A stretch of DNA of 64,000 bases from Paraburkholderia adhaesiva (GCF_021390575.1 NZ_JAJEJQ010000002.1:496001-560000); one strand, 5' to 3'; shown: positions 9,194-18,538, counted from the first letter of the stretch. A program made the numbers and translations. The notes: generated from the letters alone by a model not told the origin.

Positions 9194-10452
9194 CCCGCCA
9201 TCTCGGCAAGTACCCATTCCGCGGCCTGCGCAGTGATATCGGACACGTCTTTCGCTGCGAGTTTTCCTTCCAGTACGGGCAGCATTTCGAAATCGGCTCC
9301 CTGGCCTGACTCGACCATTTCGGCGAGCATCAAAAGATTGCCGAGTGTTCCGCATCGAAGAATGACGGCATCGCGAACGTCGGGGGCAACGGATAGTTGT
9401 CCCATGAGGTCCTGCGCGCTCATGCCCAACATGAGGTGCATGAGGGAGAAGATTCCGACCTGGTATGCCCGGTCCGAGAGGTCCGAGTCACACGTCCGCA
9501 CCAGATCCGCAGCGAGTTCGAGAAACCGTGCCCGCGTGGCAACGAGCTGGAAAAGCGGATTGGACCGCAATGGTACGTCGCCCACTCCAGAATAAAGCAG
9601 CAGTTGGACCCAACGCACCAGAGTACGCGTTCCAATGCGAAGAATAGCCTCGCCGATAGTCGAGACCGGCTTTGCCGAACTAAAGAGGCCGCTACTGGCG
9701 AGCTTGATCAGATGCATCAACAGCGGCGGGTTCCGTTTGATGATCGGCTCGATCATTTCGAGCCGATCATCGGAAGATAACGCGCGCACGAGGTCCATCA
9801 GATCGGACATCGCGAAATTGAGCTTTCGTTGGCTCAGCATTTCCGGGTGAGCGAAAAAGTAGCCCTGAAACATGTCGACGCCGAGTGCATGGAGTTCGCG
9901 ATACTCCTTCGCCGTCTCGACCTTCTCTGCGAGAACCCGAACACCGGCCCGGTGGGCGGTATCGACAAGCTGGCGAAGGTTTCGCGGATCGATGTGCGGA
10001 TAATCGATCTTGACCACTTCTACGAGCTTGAGGATGCTCGCGGGCATTTGCTCGATGGTAGTCACATCATCGAGCGCGAGTCCGAATCCCGCGCTACGCA
10101 GACGTTTGCATTGAGATTCGAGTGCTGCGTCGCGCGGAATCGTTTCGAGGATCTCAAGGACGAATTTCTCCGGCGACAGCAAAGCCAGCACGTCGTCCTC
10201 CAGCAATTCCTTGCCGACGTTGACGAAGCCCCGCTGATCGCCGAGGACCTTCTGGACTCCGAATTCGCCGATCGCATTGACGATGACTTGCCCCGTGGCT
10301 GCGGTATCGTCGATGACGCTCGCTGCGTTCGTGTCGCCGCGCCGGAAAAGCAACTCGTAGGCAATGAGCTCACCCGATCGACCGACAATCGGCTGTCGAC
10401 CGATATAGGCGGCATGCGGCGCGTTCATGGATTCGCGGTCATACGAGGACAT
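9190..10452 (-). CDS. EAL and HDOD domain-containing signalling protein
   Basis: A 420-residue cytoplasmic protein of the YuxH type. Residues about 10-210 are a degenerate EAL domain: IGRQPIVGRSGELIAYELLF replaces the E-A-L motif with ELL, and LAEKVET retains the later EKVE block. Residues about 215-405 are an HDOD domain (LMHLIKLASSGLF, then HLMLGMSAQDLM). Without an intact EAL motif, catalysis of c-di-GMP hydrolysis is doubtful; such proteins may bind c-di-GMP or act as scaffolds. The ATG at 10452 has a strong GGGGGAG ribosome site. An open frame with protein-like sequence but no start codon overlaps its 5' end by 14 bp. Confidence 0.9.
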   Translation of the reverse strand: MSSYDRESMNAPHAAYIGRQPIVGRSGELIAYELLFRRGDTNAASVIDDTAATGQVIVNAIGEFGVQKVLGDQRGFVNVGKELLEDDVLALLSPEKFVLEILETIPRDAALESQCKRLRSAGFGLALDDVTTIEQMPASILKLVEVVKIDYPHIDPRNLRQLVDTAHRAGVRVLAEKVETAKEYRELHALGVDMFQGYFFAHPEMLSQRKLNFAMSDLMDLVRALSSDDRLEMIEPIIKRNPPLLMHLIKLASSGLFSSAKPVSTIGEAILRIGTRTLVRWVQLLLYSGVGDVPLRSNPLFQLVATRARFLELAADLVRTCDSDLSDRAYQVGIFSLMHLMLGMSAQDLMGQLSVAPDVRDAVILRCGTLGNLLMLAEMVESGQGADFEMLPVLEGKLAAKDVSDITAQAAEWVLAEMAG

Positions 10453-10672
10453 ATCGACTCCCCCAGTGTATTTCCTTGCGCTGGTCCAGATGCTCGAACA
10501 ACTTCGCGCGAGCGATTAGATCGGTTTTGTGCTTGTGCGCGACTGCATTGAGAATTTCAAGCGCACCAACGGCCACGCCATACCGATGCAGCGAAAATTC
10601 AGACCCGGTTAGATAAAGAAAGGCATTGTCGAGCGACAGGTTCAGCCCGATCGTGATTCGTGACGGTCCACA
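10439..10672 (-). pseudogene. Start-less protein-like frame upstream of the EAL-HDOD gene
   Basis: Seventy-seven sense codons run to a TGA that overlaps the EAL-HDOD start by 14 bp. The translation looks like a real soluble helical protein: ITIGLNLSLDNAFLYLTG, then SEFSLHRYGVAVGALEILNA, then HKTDLIARAKLFEHLDQRK. No ATG, GTG or TTG lies between the upstream in-frame stop and this conserved-looking part. A different frame just upstream ends in ADVDRHESRSG, so a single-base indel near 10655 may have separated the start from the body. I do not recognise the family. Alternatives are a non-canonical start or a chance open frame. Confidence 0.4.
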
Positions 10673-11050
10673 TCAGCTTCACTTACTTTTTTCCCCTCGT
10701 ACCGCGGTTGTTTTTGAAACTGATGGCTTTGAAGTGCGTTCCGGGTATTTCGGGCAAGGCATTCTAGCGTGACGCAATGTCGCACGACAATGCGCAACGT
10801 CATAGCTATCTGCGCGCAAACGATTGCGACGGCGCTTGACGATTTACTGCCGTCACTCAAGCGGCAAGTACCGCAGTAAAGCTCGGTAAAAAAAGCTTTT
10901 CGCTGATTTCCGGGGAGACCGATTGCCGACAGCCTGTATGCAGTCGGTCACTCGTGCTGTTCTTCGCGTATTCGAGGGGCGCCTTTTTCCCATAAACGAG
11001 TCGGTCAGCCCCGGAAGGAATGTCGACGTGGCGATCTTGCAGCAGTTGAG
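10673..11050. other. Intergenic stretch, about 380 bp, no gene recognised
   Basis: This region lies between the start-less frame and the tyrosine phosphatase gene. It is comparatively AT-rich around 10680-10760 and 10870-10910. No family is recognisable on either strand, and no clear terminator for upstream or promoter for downstream transcription is seen. Confidence 0.5.
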
Positions 11051-11878
11051 CTACTCCAGGTAATGCGCGCGCAATTCCTCGACATCGACGGCCAGAGCTT
11101 CGTTGACGAATCTCTCAGTGCTGCCCCATTGCTGCCGCATTATCTCCAGCGCCGCTTGCAAGTAGGCTGGCCGAACTTCCAGCAGCGGCATAGCTACGTC
11201 AGGCGAAATTTCTAGCGAAGCCAGGCGAGTAAGTAGCCCTTGAACGAGTCCCCTGTTCCTTCGATTTGATTCCATGTAATTGGCAAAAATCACGTCGGGC
11301 GCCACATCGAGTGCGGACAGCAACAGAAGGGTTGCGAAGCCGGCTCGGTCTTTGCCTGTGCTGCAGTGGTACAGCAGCGTACGACCCGTCTGCGCCTCTT
11401 TCATGAAACGGCCAAAGGCAGCCTGGTGTTTGATCGGAAAATCGCGGTACAACTGCAGCATGAAGTCGTCCATTTCCTGCCGTGTCGCACTCCTCAAGCG
11501 CGGCACCAGCTCGGTCATGCTCATGCTGCCTTCCAGCACAGGCAGCGCCATCCAGTCGAACGCATCGGCAAACCTGCATTCTTCATCGCTCTTTTCTTCG
11601 GCCGCGCGAAAGTCAATGACGACATCCAGGCCAAGCGTCCGAAGCTTGTCAATGTCGTTGGAACTGGCCATCCCTGGGTTACCGCTGCGGAAGAGTCGCC
11701 CCGCGCCTATGCGTCTGCTCTTGTGGCCATGCAGCCCCCCAAGGTCGCGCAGGTTATGGATGTTGTCGAAAAGAAGCGGTGCACCGGAGGAACCCAGTTT
11801 CAAAGACGGGTCCCCGTCGCGCACCTCATCGGAGGCGACGCCAGAGAGAAGTGACGAGATTTGGCTTGACATACCCAA
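11051..11878 (-). CDS. Tyrosine-protein phosphatase (PTP-B/Y_phosphatase3 family)
   Basis: A 275-residue protein. The family entry motif NLRDLGGL is at residues 42-49, and the phosphatase P-loop HCSTGKDRAG has Cys172 as nucleophile and Arg178 for phosphate binding (C-x5-R intact). Similar enzymes in bacteria dephosphorylate tyrosine and phosphoinositides and include secreted virulence factors, but no signal peptide is seen here. The gene stands alone. The start at 11878 gives MGMSSQ; the second Met two codons later is equally possible. Confidence 0.9.
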   Translation of the reverse strand: MGMSSQISSLLSGVASDEVRDGDPSLKLGSSGAPLLFDNIHNLRDLGGLHGHKSRRIGAGRLFRSGNPGMASSNDIDKLRTLGLDVVIDFRAAEEKSDEECRFADAFDWMALPVLEGSMSMTELVPRLRSATRQEMDDFMLQLYRDFPIKHQAAFGRFMKEAQTGRTLLYHCSTGKDRAGFATLLLLSALDVAPDVIFANYMESNRRNRGLVQGLLTRLASLEISPDVAMPLLEVRPAYLQAALEIMRQQWGSTERFVNEALAVDVEELRAHYLE

Positions 11879-12123
11879 TTCAGGATTCGGCCGCCGAGGC
11901 GTTGCGGTTCTTCGAGAGTGAGGAGAGCGCCTATTTTTTATCGAGTCGGTACGGTTCGTTTTTCATTTCACGCCAAAATTCCCCAGGGTTGACCACTACG
12001 TTGCATGACAAGCATGGGTCGGGATAGTTGCCTCTGCTCGCGAAAGCCGTCTTCGGGGGCGAAGCAGGGCGCGTGGCCGGAGAGGTTCGAACAGAGTCCT
12101 CCCCCGGAAATCTGAGAAGAGCC

Positions 12124-12157
12124 AAAAAAAAACGCCGCCCGCAATAAGCGGGCGGCG
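12124..12157 (-). terminator. Rho-independent terminator after lldP
   Basis: A perfect 10-bp stem (CGCCGCCCGC / GCGGGCGGCG) with an AATAA loop is followed on the minus strand by nine U residues. It lies about 43 bp downstream of the lldP stop and closes the lutACB-lldP transcript. Confidence 0.92.
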
Positions 12158-12199
12158 GCCTCACACATCAGGCGCGAAGGCCTGACTGCTTACTATGTA

Positions 12200-13909
12200 T
12201 TACTGCGGAATCATGCCGGTCAGCACATACGCCTGAATCATCGTGACGATGCCGACGATTGCTGCGAAGAACAGGCTATGACGCACGGTGAAGCGGAACA
12301 GCGACGCTTCCTTGCCGACGAGCCCGGTCGCCGCGCACGCCACGGCGATCGATTGCGGCGAGATCATCTTGCCGCTCACGCCGCCCGAGGTATTGGCCGC
12401 GACGAGCAGCGTATTCGACACGCCGATCTGGTGCGCGGTGGTGTTCTGCAGCGAGCAGAAGAGTGCGTTCGACGAGGTGTCCGAACCGGTCAGGAATACG
12501 CCGAGCCAGCCGAGGAACGGCGAGAAGAACGGGAACGCAGCGCCGGTGCCGGCGAGCGCGAGCGCGAGCGTCGAGGACATGCCCGAGTAGTTCGCAACGA
12601 ACGCGAAACCGAGCACGAGACCGATCGTGAGCACGGGGCGGCGCAGTTCGCTGATCGTTTCGAAGAACGCGGCGACGGCGGCGGCCGGCTTCATGCGCAG
12701 CAGGACTGCCGAAATAATGGCGGTCAGCATGATTGCGGTGCCGGTCGCCGCGAGCCAGTCGATCTTGAACACGGCCGCATACGGCGTCGCTTTCGCGACG
12801 ATCGGCGCGCTACGCACGACGAGCTGGTCGAGGCCAGGGACGTGGTAGCTCGTGATCGTCCCTTCAAGCGCACCCTTCGCGGCGAAGAGCACCTTGAACG
12901 ACTTCGTGCTCCAGATCGTGACGATGCCCGTGAGCAGCAGGAACGGCGCCCATGCGAGCACGGTCTGCCCGACGGTGTACGGCGAGGCCTTGCGGCTCGA
13001 CGCAGCGGCGCGTGCGCCCTGGTTGCCGCCGCCGAATCCGCCGAGCGTAGCGGCGCCGCCGTTGACGTTCACGCCCTGCGATTGCATTGCGCGCTTCGGT
13101 TGCCAGACCTTGAGGAAAGACGCGAGCGCAACGAGGCTCACGAGCGCCGAGGTGATGTCCGGGAGTTCGGGTCCGATGTGGTTCGACGTGAAGTACTGCG
13201 TCACGGCGAAGCTGCCGCCCGCGACGAGCGCGGCGGGCCACGTTTCCTTGAGGCCGCGCTTGCCGTCCATGATGAAGACGAGCCAGAACGGCACGAACAG
13301 CGACAGCAGCGGCAACTGGCGTCCAGCCATCGCGCCGATGACGAACGGGTCGATGCCCGTCACCTGACCCGCGACGATGATGGGGATGCCCATCGCGCCG
13401 AATGCCACGGGCGCGGTGTTCGCGATGAGGCACAGACCAGCGGCGTAGAGCGGCTCGAAGCCGAGGCCGACGAGCAGTGCCGACGTGATCGCGACGGGCG
13501 CGCCGAAGCCTGCTGCGCCTTCGAGGAACGCGCCGAACGAGAAGCCGATCAGCAGCAACTGGAGACGCTGGTCGTCGGTGATGGAGAGCACCGACGCGCG
13601 AATGATCTCGAACTGCCCCGTCTTCACGACGATCTTGTAGAGAAACACCGCGGTGATGATGATCCACGCGATCGGCCACAGGCCGTAGGCGAAGCCGAAG
13701 CCCGCTGCGGTGAGCGCCTGGCGCACGGGCATGCCGTACTCGAAGATGGCGACGCAAAGCGCGAGCACGAGCGTGATCGCTGCGGCGACGTGGCCTTTCA
13801 TGCGCAATCCGGCGAGCGCGACGAAGAAGAACAGGATGGGGATGGCGGCTACGAGCGACGATAGCCACACGCTGCCGAGCGGCGTGTAAATCTGATTCCA
13901 GGGTTGCAC
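12200..13909 (-). CDS. lldP: L-lactate permease LldP
   Basis: A 569-residue membrane protein of the LctP/LldP family. It has about 12-14 hydrophobic segments, with the conserved [17 protein letters not shown] loop near residues 130-146 and [14 protein letters not shown] near 460. It imports L-lactate (and glycolate in some relatives) by proton symport across the inner membrane. The start is a GTG at 13909 with an AGGAG site six bases upstream; the frame is open much further, but homology starts at [15 protein letters not shown]. It is the last gene of the lutA-lutC-lutB-lldP operon, supplying substrate to the oxidation complex. Confidence 0.95.
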   Translation of the reverse strand: MQPWNQIYTPLGSVWLSSLVAAIPILFFFVALAGLRMKGHVAAAITLVLALCVAIFEYGMPVRQALTAAGFGFAYGLWPIAWIIITAVFLYKIVVKTGQFEIIRASVLSITDDQRLQLLLIGFSFGAFLEGAAGFGAPVAITSALLVGLGFEPLYAAGLCLIANTAPVAFGAMGIPIIVAGQVTGIDPFVIGAMAGRQLPLLSLFVPFWLVFIMDGKRGLKETWPAALVAGGSFAVTQYFTSNHIGPELPDITSALVSLVALASFLKVWQPKRAMQSQGVNVNGGAATLGGFGGGNQGARAAASSRKASPYTVGQTVLAWAPFLLLTGIVTIWSTKSFKVLFAAKGALEGTITSYHVPGLDQLVVRSAPIVAKATPYAAVFKIDWLAATGTAIMLTAIISAVLLRMKPAAAVAAFFETISELRRPVLTIGLVLGFAFVANYSGMSSTLALALAGTGAAFPFFSPFLGWLGVFLTGSDTSSNALFCSLQNTTAHQIGVSNTLLVAANTSGGVSGKMISPQSIAVACAATGLVGKEASLFRFTVRHSLFFAAIVGIVTMIQAYVLTGMIPQ

Positions 13910-13970
13910 TGAGGTCTCCTCCGGGGATGCGGGTCGAAATCTGTGTTGATCAATTTGAAAAACTGACACA

Positions 13971-14026
13971 CGCGGCGGCGCCCGAACCGGTTCGTTCGGG
14001 CGCCGCGCGGGGCTTTTTTTGCTTTT
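13971..14026. terminator. Strong hairpin between lutB and lldP
   Basis: A stem of at least 11 bp (GGCGCCCGAAC / GTTCGGGCGCC) with further partial pairing outward. On the plus strand it is followed at once by CTTTTTTT, a textbook terminator facing into the 3' end of lutB. On the minus strand, the direction of the operon, the U-rich tract comes about 10 bases later (CAGTTTTT). It may attenuate read-through from lutB to lldP and block antisense transcription. Confidence 0.65.
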
Positions 14027-15503
14027 ATTCCGGCTGCTTGCGTTCGCGCAGCAGCTCGTGCAGGCTGCGCGGCGCGGGCGTGAGCGGTGTCCGGTGCTTC
14101 GTCCAGCCCATCTGCTGGGAAGGTGCGAGCGCGCGCAGCCGCGTCGCGGCCCAGCGCAGCGCGCGATACGCACGCGGATGCGCGAACGCGCCGCTCCAGA
14201 AACGCCAGATGAACTGCTCACGCTTGCTGTGCTTCGCGCCCTGGCCACGCATCGGATGCGCGACGGCCTCGTCGGGCGCGCGGTTCGCTTCCGTGCGCAG
14301 GCGCACGAGCAGTTGCGGAATCGGGATGCGCACGGGGCAGACTTCGCCGCACGCGCCGCACAGGCTCGACGCAGTGGGCAGATCGGCGGTCGCTTCGAGT
14401 CCGAGCAGATGCGGCGAAATGATCTTGCCGATCGGCCCCGGATACGTCGTGCCATACGCGTGTCCGCCGATGCGCTCGTACACCGGGCAGTGATTCATGC
14501 ACGCGCCGCAGCGAATGCACTGCAGCGTCGCGCGCAGTTGCTCGTCGGCGTAGGCCTGGCTGCGGCCGTTGTCGAGCAGCACGAGGTGCACTTCGCGCGG
14601 GCCGTCTTTCTCGCCTTCGCGGCGCGGGCTGCTGATGAGATTGAAGTACGTCGTGATCGGCTGACCGGTCGCGGATCGCGTGAGCAGGCTCGACAGCGGC
14701 ACGAGATGCTCGAGCTTCGCGACGACCTTCTCCATGCCCATGATCGCGATGTGCACATCGGGCACGGTGGTCGAAAGACGGCCGTTGCCTTCGTTTTCGA
14801 CGAGCCAGAGCGTGCCGGTATCGGCGGCGGCGAAGTTCACGCCGGACATGCCGATGTGCGCATCGACGAACGCGCGGCGCAGCGCGCGGCGACCCGTCTG
14901 GATCAGTTCGTCGACGTCTTCGGTGTAGGCCGTATTGGGGATGTGCTCTTCGAACAGATGCCCGATGTCGCTCTTCGTCTTGTGAATCGCGGGCATCACG
15001 ATGTGCGAGGGCTTTTCGCCCGCGAGCTGGACGATGTATTCGCCCATGTCCGACTCGATGCAGTCGATGCCGCGCTCGCCGAGGTAATGATTCAGCTCGA
15101 TTTCCTCGCTCGCCATCGACTTGCCCTTGATGACGCGCGAGGCACCGTGCTTTTGCGCGATGCTGTGGACGATGCGGTTGGCGTCGTCGGCGGTTTCGGC
15201 CCAATGCACCTGGATGCCGTTTGCGCGCAACTTCGTTTCGAGTTGCTCCAGCAGTTCGGGCAGTCGCGCGAGTGCGTGCTGGCGCACCGCTTCGCCGAGA
15301 TCGCGCAGCGTTTCGAGTTCGTCGGCGTCGGGAAACTGCGCGGCGCGTTTGCTCTGCAGGAAGTCCATCGCGCCACGAAAGCTCTTGCGCAACTGCGGAT
15401 CGTTGACCGCAGCGTGGGCGCGCTGGCGGAATTCGGCCGTCGGCACGAAATGCAGCGGGTTTTCCGCGTGCTTGCCGCCCTGGGCGTGCGTCTCTTTGCT
15501 CAT
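14025..15503 (-). CDS. lutB: Lactate utilization iron-sulfur protein LutB
   Basis: A 492-residue protein. It has an N-terminal LUD-type domain (about residues 60-300, including [16 protein letters not shown]) and a C-terminal ferredoxin-like part. The latter carries two [4Fe-4S] cysteine clusters, [14 protein letters not shown] (about 366-379) and [10 protein letters not shown] (about 415-425). LutB is the electron-transfer subunit of the LutABC complex that oxidises L-lactate to pyruvate. The ATG at 15503 overlaps the lutC stop by four bases (ATGA), indicating translational coupling. The gene order lutA-lutC-lutB differs from the Bacillus lutABC order. Confidence 0.93.
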   Translation of the reverse strand: MSKETHAQGGKHAENPLHFVPTAEFRQRAHAAVNDPQLRKSFRGAMDFLQSKRAAQFPDADELETLRDLGEAVRQHALARLPELLEQLETKLRANGIQVHWAETADDANRIVHSIAQKHGASRVIKGKSMASEEIELNHYLGERGIDCIESDMGEYIVQLAGEKPSHIVMPAIHKTKSDIGHLFEEHIPNTAYTEDVDELIQTGRRALRRAFVDAHIGMSGVNFAAADTGTLWLVENEGNGRLSTTVPDVHIAIMGMEKVVAKLEHLVPLSSLLTRSATGQPITTYFNLISSPRREGEKDGPREVHLVLLDNGRSQAYADEQLRATLQCIRCGACMNHCPVYERIGGHAYGTTYPGPIGKIISPHLLGLEATADLPTASSLCGACGEVCPVRIPIPQLLVRLRTEANRAPDEAVAHPMRGQGAKHSKREQFIWRFWSGAFAHPRAYRALRWAATRLRALAPSQQMGWTKHRTPLTPAPRSLHELLRERKQPE

Positions 15504-16237
15504 TGGGCGGCTCCGGCTTCGCTGGCGTTGTTTGCTTCGTCGTCGGTCACGACGACGACCCACATCGCGCGCGGTCCGTGCGCGCCATAGGCCGTGGTCT
15601 GCTGGATATCGGACGTCTTCGAGGGGCCCGAGATCATGACGAGGTTGGTCGGCATGCCGTCGCGCCAGCGCTCGGCGGCGACAGCGGCGTGCAGGTCCGC
15701 GTGCAGCGTGCGCGCGTGGATCAGTGCGACATGCAGCGGCGGCGCGAGCGAGACGGTGCGCGGCGCGTTCGCGTCGGGCACGACGATCAGCGTGCCCGTG
15801 GCCGCGAGGCCCGAGCGCGCCACGGTGAAGCCTGCGTCGATCGTCTCGAAGAGTTCGGACTTCCACGCTTCGATGGGTCGTGCATACGGCAGCGCCTCAA
15901 CGGCGGACGGCAGCGCGCCCACGAGCGCCGCGCCTTCCGCGCTCGACGTGTCGAGCAGCAGACGCCGCACGCCTGCGGCCGCGAGGCGGCGCGCAACTTC
16001 AGCGGGCCATGCGTCGGCGCTCGCGCAGAACACTTCGGCGTGCACCGCTTCGAGCATCTGCTGGAACTGCTGCACGTTTTGCGCGAGCGTTTTCTGCGCC
16101 TGTGCGCGGCGCTGTATGAAATGCGTGTCGATGCGCTCGTCGAGCGCTTCGACCGCGCCGACCTTCGCAGCGGCGGGCGCGCTGGCGCGCAGCCGCCCGA
16201 GGATGCGCTCGCGTGAGTTCAGGGTTTCCATGCTCAT
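15500..16237 (-). CDS. lutC: Lactate utilization protein LutC (LUD domain)
   Basis: A 245-residue LUD-domain protein starting MSMETLNSRERILGRLRAS. It has the conserved FTVARSGLAATGTLIV and LVMISGPSKTSDIQ blocks in its C-terminal half. LutC is a non-cluster subunit of the lactate oxidation complex; LUD domains have a NagB/RpiA-like fold. Its ATG at 16237 overlaps the lutA stop (ATGA), and its stop overlaps lutB in the same way. An ATG two codons later is an alternative. The three Lut proteins are therefore made as a coupled set. Confidence 0.92.
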   Translation of the reverse strand: MSMETLNSRERILGRLRASAPAAAKVGAVEALDERIDTHFIQRRAQAQKTLAQNVQQFQQMLEAVHAEVFCASADAWPAEVARRLAAAGVRRLLLDTSSAEGAALVGALPSAVEALPYARPIEAWKSELFETIDAGFTVARSGLAATGTLIVVPDANAPRTVSLAPPLHVALIHARTLHADLHAAVAAERWRDGMPTNLVMISGPSKTSDIQQTTAYGAHGPRAMWVVVVTDDEANNASEAGAAQ

Positions 16238-17019
16238 GCGGCGTCTCCACCGGTGCGGCGCCAGAGGAACGACGCGAGATGTTCGACGGAGAGCGGTGCG
16301 CCCTTGTGCTTCGCAGCATGGCCGATGTTCAGCAGGCAGCCGCAATCGGCGGACACGAGGCGGTCGCACCCGGTCGCGCACGCGGAGGCGATCTTGTCGG
16401 CGACCATCGCGCCCGAAATGTCGGGATGCTTCAGCGAAAACGTACCGCCGAAGCCGCAGCATTCGGACTCGCGCTCGTGCTCGACGCGCGTGACGCCGGG
16501 CAGCGCGTCGACGGCTTCGACGCCATGCACGCGCGTGCCCATTTCGCGCCGCGCGCCGCATGAGGTGTGCAGGACGACGCGCTCTTCGGCGGGCACAGCA
16601 GTACCCAGCGCGCTGAAATCGACGTTCAGCACGCGCACGAGAAACTCGGTGAGTTCATAGATGCGCCCGGACAGTTCGGTCGCCTGTGCGGCGGCTTCGG
16701 GCTCGTCTTCGAACAACGCCGGCCAGTGCTGGCGCATCATGCCGCCACACGAACCCGACGGCACGATGACGGGCCAGGGCTCGGAGAACAGGCCGAGCTG
16801 GGCACGGGCGACCTCGCGTGCTTCGCGCGGGTTGCCGCTGCTATAGGCGGGTTGGCCGCAGCAACTCTGGCCGCGCGGAAAGTGGACCGTCAGTCCTTCG
16901 CGTTCGAGCAGCTTGACCGCGTCGAGGCCGGCCTGCGGCATGAACAGATCGACGAGGCAGGTACCGAAGAGGTAGACATCGGTCGGGCGTTTGCCGCTGG
17001 GGTATTGGCGTGGCTTCAT
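16234..17019 (-). CDS. lutA: Lactate utilization protein LutA (CCG-domain iron-sulfur protein)
   Basis: A 261-residue protein with two cysteine-rich CCG domains: GTCLVDLF then GQSCCGQPAYSSGN (about residues 19-60), and HTSCGARRE then SECCGFGGTFSLKHPD (about 155-200). This is the heterodisulfide-reductase subunit D-like architecture of LutA/YkgE. It is the first gene of the lactate operon, which is divergent from lldR. A perfect palindromic LldR-type operator lies at 17105-17121, 86 bp upstream of its start, so lactate induction through LldR is expected. Confidence 0.94.
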   Translation of the reverse strand: MKPRQYPSGKRPTDVYLFGTCLVDLFMPQAGLDAVKLLEREGLTVHFPRGQSCCGQPAYSSGNPREAREVARAQLGLFSEPWPVIVPSGSCGGMMRQHWPALFEDEPEAAAQATELSGRIYELTEFLVRVLNVDFSALGTAVPAEERVVLHTSCGARREMGTRVHGVEAVDALPGVTRVEHERESECCGFGGTFSLKHPDISGAMVADKIASACATGCDRLVSADCGCLLNIGHAAKHKGAPLSVEHLASFLWRRTGGDAA

Positions 17020-17104
17020 GTCTCGCTTGGCATTGGTATGGCGCCGCGCGCGGGCGGCACGGCAAGTTTGTGGCGCATAATTCCCGTTTTGGTTGCGAGG
17101 TTCA

Positions 17105-17121
17105 AACTGGTTGGACCAGTT
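17105..17121. promoter_or_regulatory. LldR/FadR-type operator between lutA and lldR
   Basis: A perfect 7-bp inverted repeat with a 3-bp spacer, AACTGGT-TGG-ACCAGTT. It fits the GntR/FadR-subfamily pattern TNGTNNNACNA and the ATTGGTC-type sites of lactate and glycolate regulators. It lies in the 136-bp divergent region, 35 bp before the lldR start, and can control both promoters. Confidence 0.82.
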
Positions 17122-17155
17122 GCCGATCGAACGTGATGAAACCGGGGACGAATCG

Positions 17156-18031
17156 ATGAGGGACAGAGGTCAGACGCGCGGACGGGTCGAGGCGGTGATG
17201 CGGCAGATGGAGACGGCGCTGCTCGACGGCACGTGGCGCGCCGGCACGAAGCTGCCCGCGGAGCGGGTGCTGGCCGAGCGCTACGACGTCGCGCGCAATA
17301 CGGTGCGCGAGGCGATCCAGCGGCTTGCGGCGCGCGGCCTCGTGCAGAGCCGGCCCGGCGCAGGTGTGTTCGTGACCGACCGGTTGCGCACGGGCATCGC
17401 ATCGCCGTGGGGGCAACTGGTGGCCGATCATCCGGCGCTGCGCGACGATATCCTCGAATTTCGCCGCGTGCTGGAAGGCGCGACCGCGTATTTCGCAGCG
17501 CTGCGCGCAAGCGACGAAGACTTCTCTCGAATCCGCGAGTTGCTGGGCGTACTGGAGCGCACGCGGGACGCCAATGACAAGACCGCTGAAGCGGAAGCCG
17601 ACGCCAGACTCCACGAGGTGATCGCGCAGGCTTCGCACAACGCGATGTTCCTGCATCTGCACACCAGCGTGGTGGGCGTGCTGCGCGAGCACATTACGCT
17701 CAACCTGTCGGGGTTGCGCGAGCGGAACGATGACGCCTCCGACCTGCTGCTGTTGCAGCACCGCACGCTTTGCGACGCGATTCTCGCGCGGCGTCCCGAG
17801 GAGGCCCGCACCGCGATGCAGACGCATATCGACTTCGTGCGTGCGCGGGTCGGCGATGACGCTGATGTGCCCGAAAGTGGTTGGACCAATGCGCCGGATG
17901 TGAAGGGGGTAAAGAGCCGGGCCGTGCGTACTGGTGAAAGTGCTGCCCCGGCTCGGGTAGCGGGCGGAGCGGCGGGTTCCAGCGCTGGCGGCCGCCGCCG
18001 CGGTCGCGCGGCGACCTCGCGCGGCACCTGA
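17156..18031 (+). CDS. lldR: GntR/FadR-family lactate regulator LldR-like
   Basis: A 291-residue regulator. The N-terminal GntR winged helix (residues about 8-75, with GTKLPAERVLAERYDVARNTVREAIQRL as the recognition region) is followed by an FCD effector domain with conserved His and Asp positions (about 95-225). A C-terminal tail of about 55 residues, rich in Ala, Gly and Arg, is beyond the usual FadR/LldR length. The ATG at 17156 has GGGGACG upstream; a start at 17093 would run through the operator and is less likely. Its position divergent from lutACB-lldP strongly implies that it represses that operon. Its own 3' coding end contains a second copy of the operator core. Confidence 0.88.
   Translation: MRDRGQTRGRVEAVMRQMETALLDGTWRAGTKLPAERVLAERYDVARNTVREAIQRLAARGLVQSRPGAGVFVTDRLRTGIASPWGQLVADHPALRDDILEFRRVLEGATAYFAALRASDEDFSRIRELLGVLERTRDANDKTAEAEADARLHEVIAQASHNAMFLHLHTSVVGVLREHITLNLSGLRERNDDASDLLLLQHRTLCDAILARRPEEARTAMQTHIDFVRARVGDDADVPESGWTNAPDVKGVKSRAVRTGESAAPARVAGGAAGSSAGGRRRGRAATSRGT
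17878..17888. promoter_or_regulatory. Second copy of the LldR operator core inside lldR
   Basis: The 11-mer TGGTTGGACCA, identical to the core of the intergenic operator at 17105-17121, occurs in the segment of lldR that encodes the start of its C-terminal tail. The outer arms are imperfect (AG left, AT right). Whether it is bound is not known. Confidence 0.4.
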
Positions 18032-18163
18032 GTCTGCGCGGCCGGACGGACCGGTTGCGGAGTGCCGCGCCGTCTGAGCGGCGAACGGGCGCCGGACGCC
18101 GCTGAAGTCGCCCGGATGGAGCCGGAATACCCGCCGAACCGGTGCGATGAGGGAGACAACAGC

Positions 18164-18538
18164 ATGGACGAGGTTGCCGCACAGATCGAAACGTTGAGCG
18201 CCGTGACGCTGACCGTGAGCGAGATCGGGCGTTCGGTGCGGTTTTACGAATCGCTCGGTTTCCGGCAGCGGCCGGGCCACGTCGTACCGGGCTTCGCGTC
18301 GTTCGTGCTGGGTGGCGCGGTCCCGGGCTATCTGAACCTGCTGGAAGGCGAGCCAGGCCCGGTCGACGGATGGGGGCGCGTGATCGTCTACGTCTCCGAC
18401 GTGGATGCGTTCTACCGCCAGGCGCTGGGCGTCGGCGTGGTGCCCGAATTTGCGCCTCGCGATGCGCCGTGGGGCGAACGTTACTTTCACCTGCGCGACC
18501 CGGATGGCCATGAACTCAGCTTCGCGAAACCGCTGTGA
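18164..18538 (+). CDS. VOC (glyoxalase fold) family protein
   Basis: A 124-residue vicinal-oxygen-chelate protein: LSAVTLTVSEIGRSVRFYESLGF at the N-terminus and the terminal WGERYFHLRDPDGHELSFAKPL signature. It is related in type to, but not a close copy of, the protein at 2824. Substrate unknown. The ATG at 18164 has a GAGGGAG ribosome site and is preferred to the open-frame start at 18062. It lies 130 bp downstream of lldR on the same strand and may be co-transcribed with it, though no functional link to lactate is evident. Confidence 0.87.
   Translation: MDEVAAQIETLSAVTLTVSEIGRSVRFYESLGFRQRPGHVVPGFASFVLGGAVPGYLNLLEGEPGPVDGWGRVIVYVSDVDAFYRQALGVGVVPEFAPRDAPWGERYFHLRDPDGHELSFAKPL

Noticed and set aside
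12278..13864. 528-codon plus-strand frame rich in Arg, Glu and His
   Set aside because: Shadow of lldP on the other strand; composition is typical of antisense translation of a membrane protein gene.
14019..15590. 523-codon plus-strand frame
   Set aside because: Antisense to lutB, which carries both iron-sulfur cysteine motifs.
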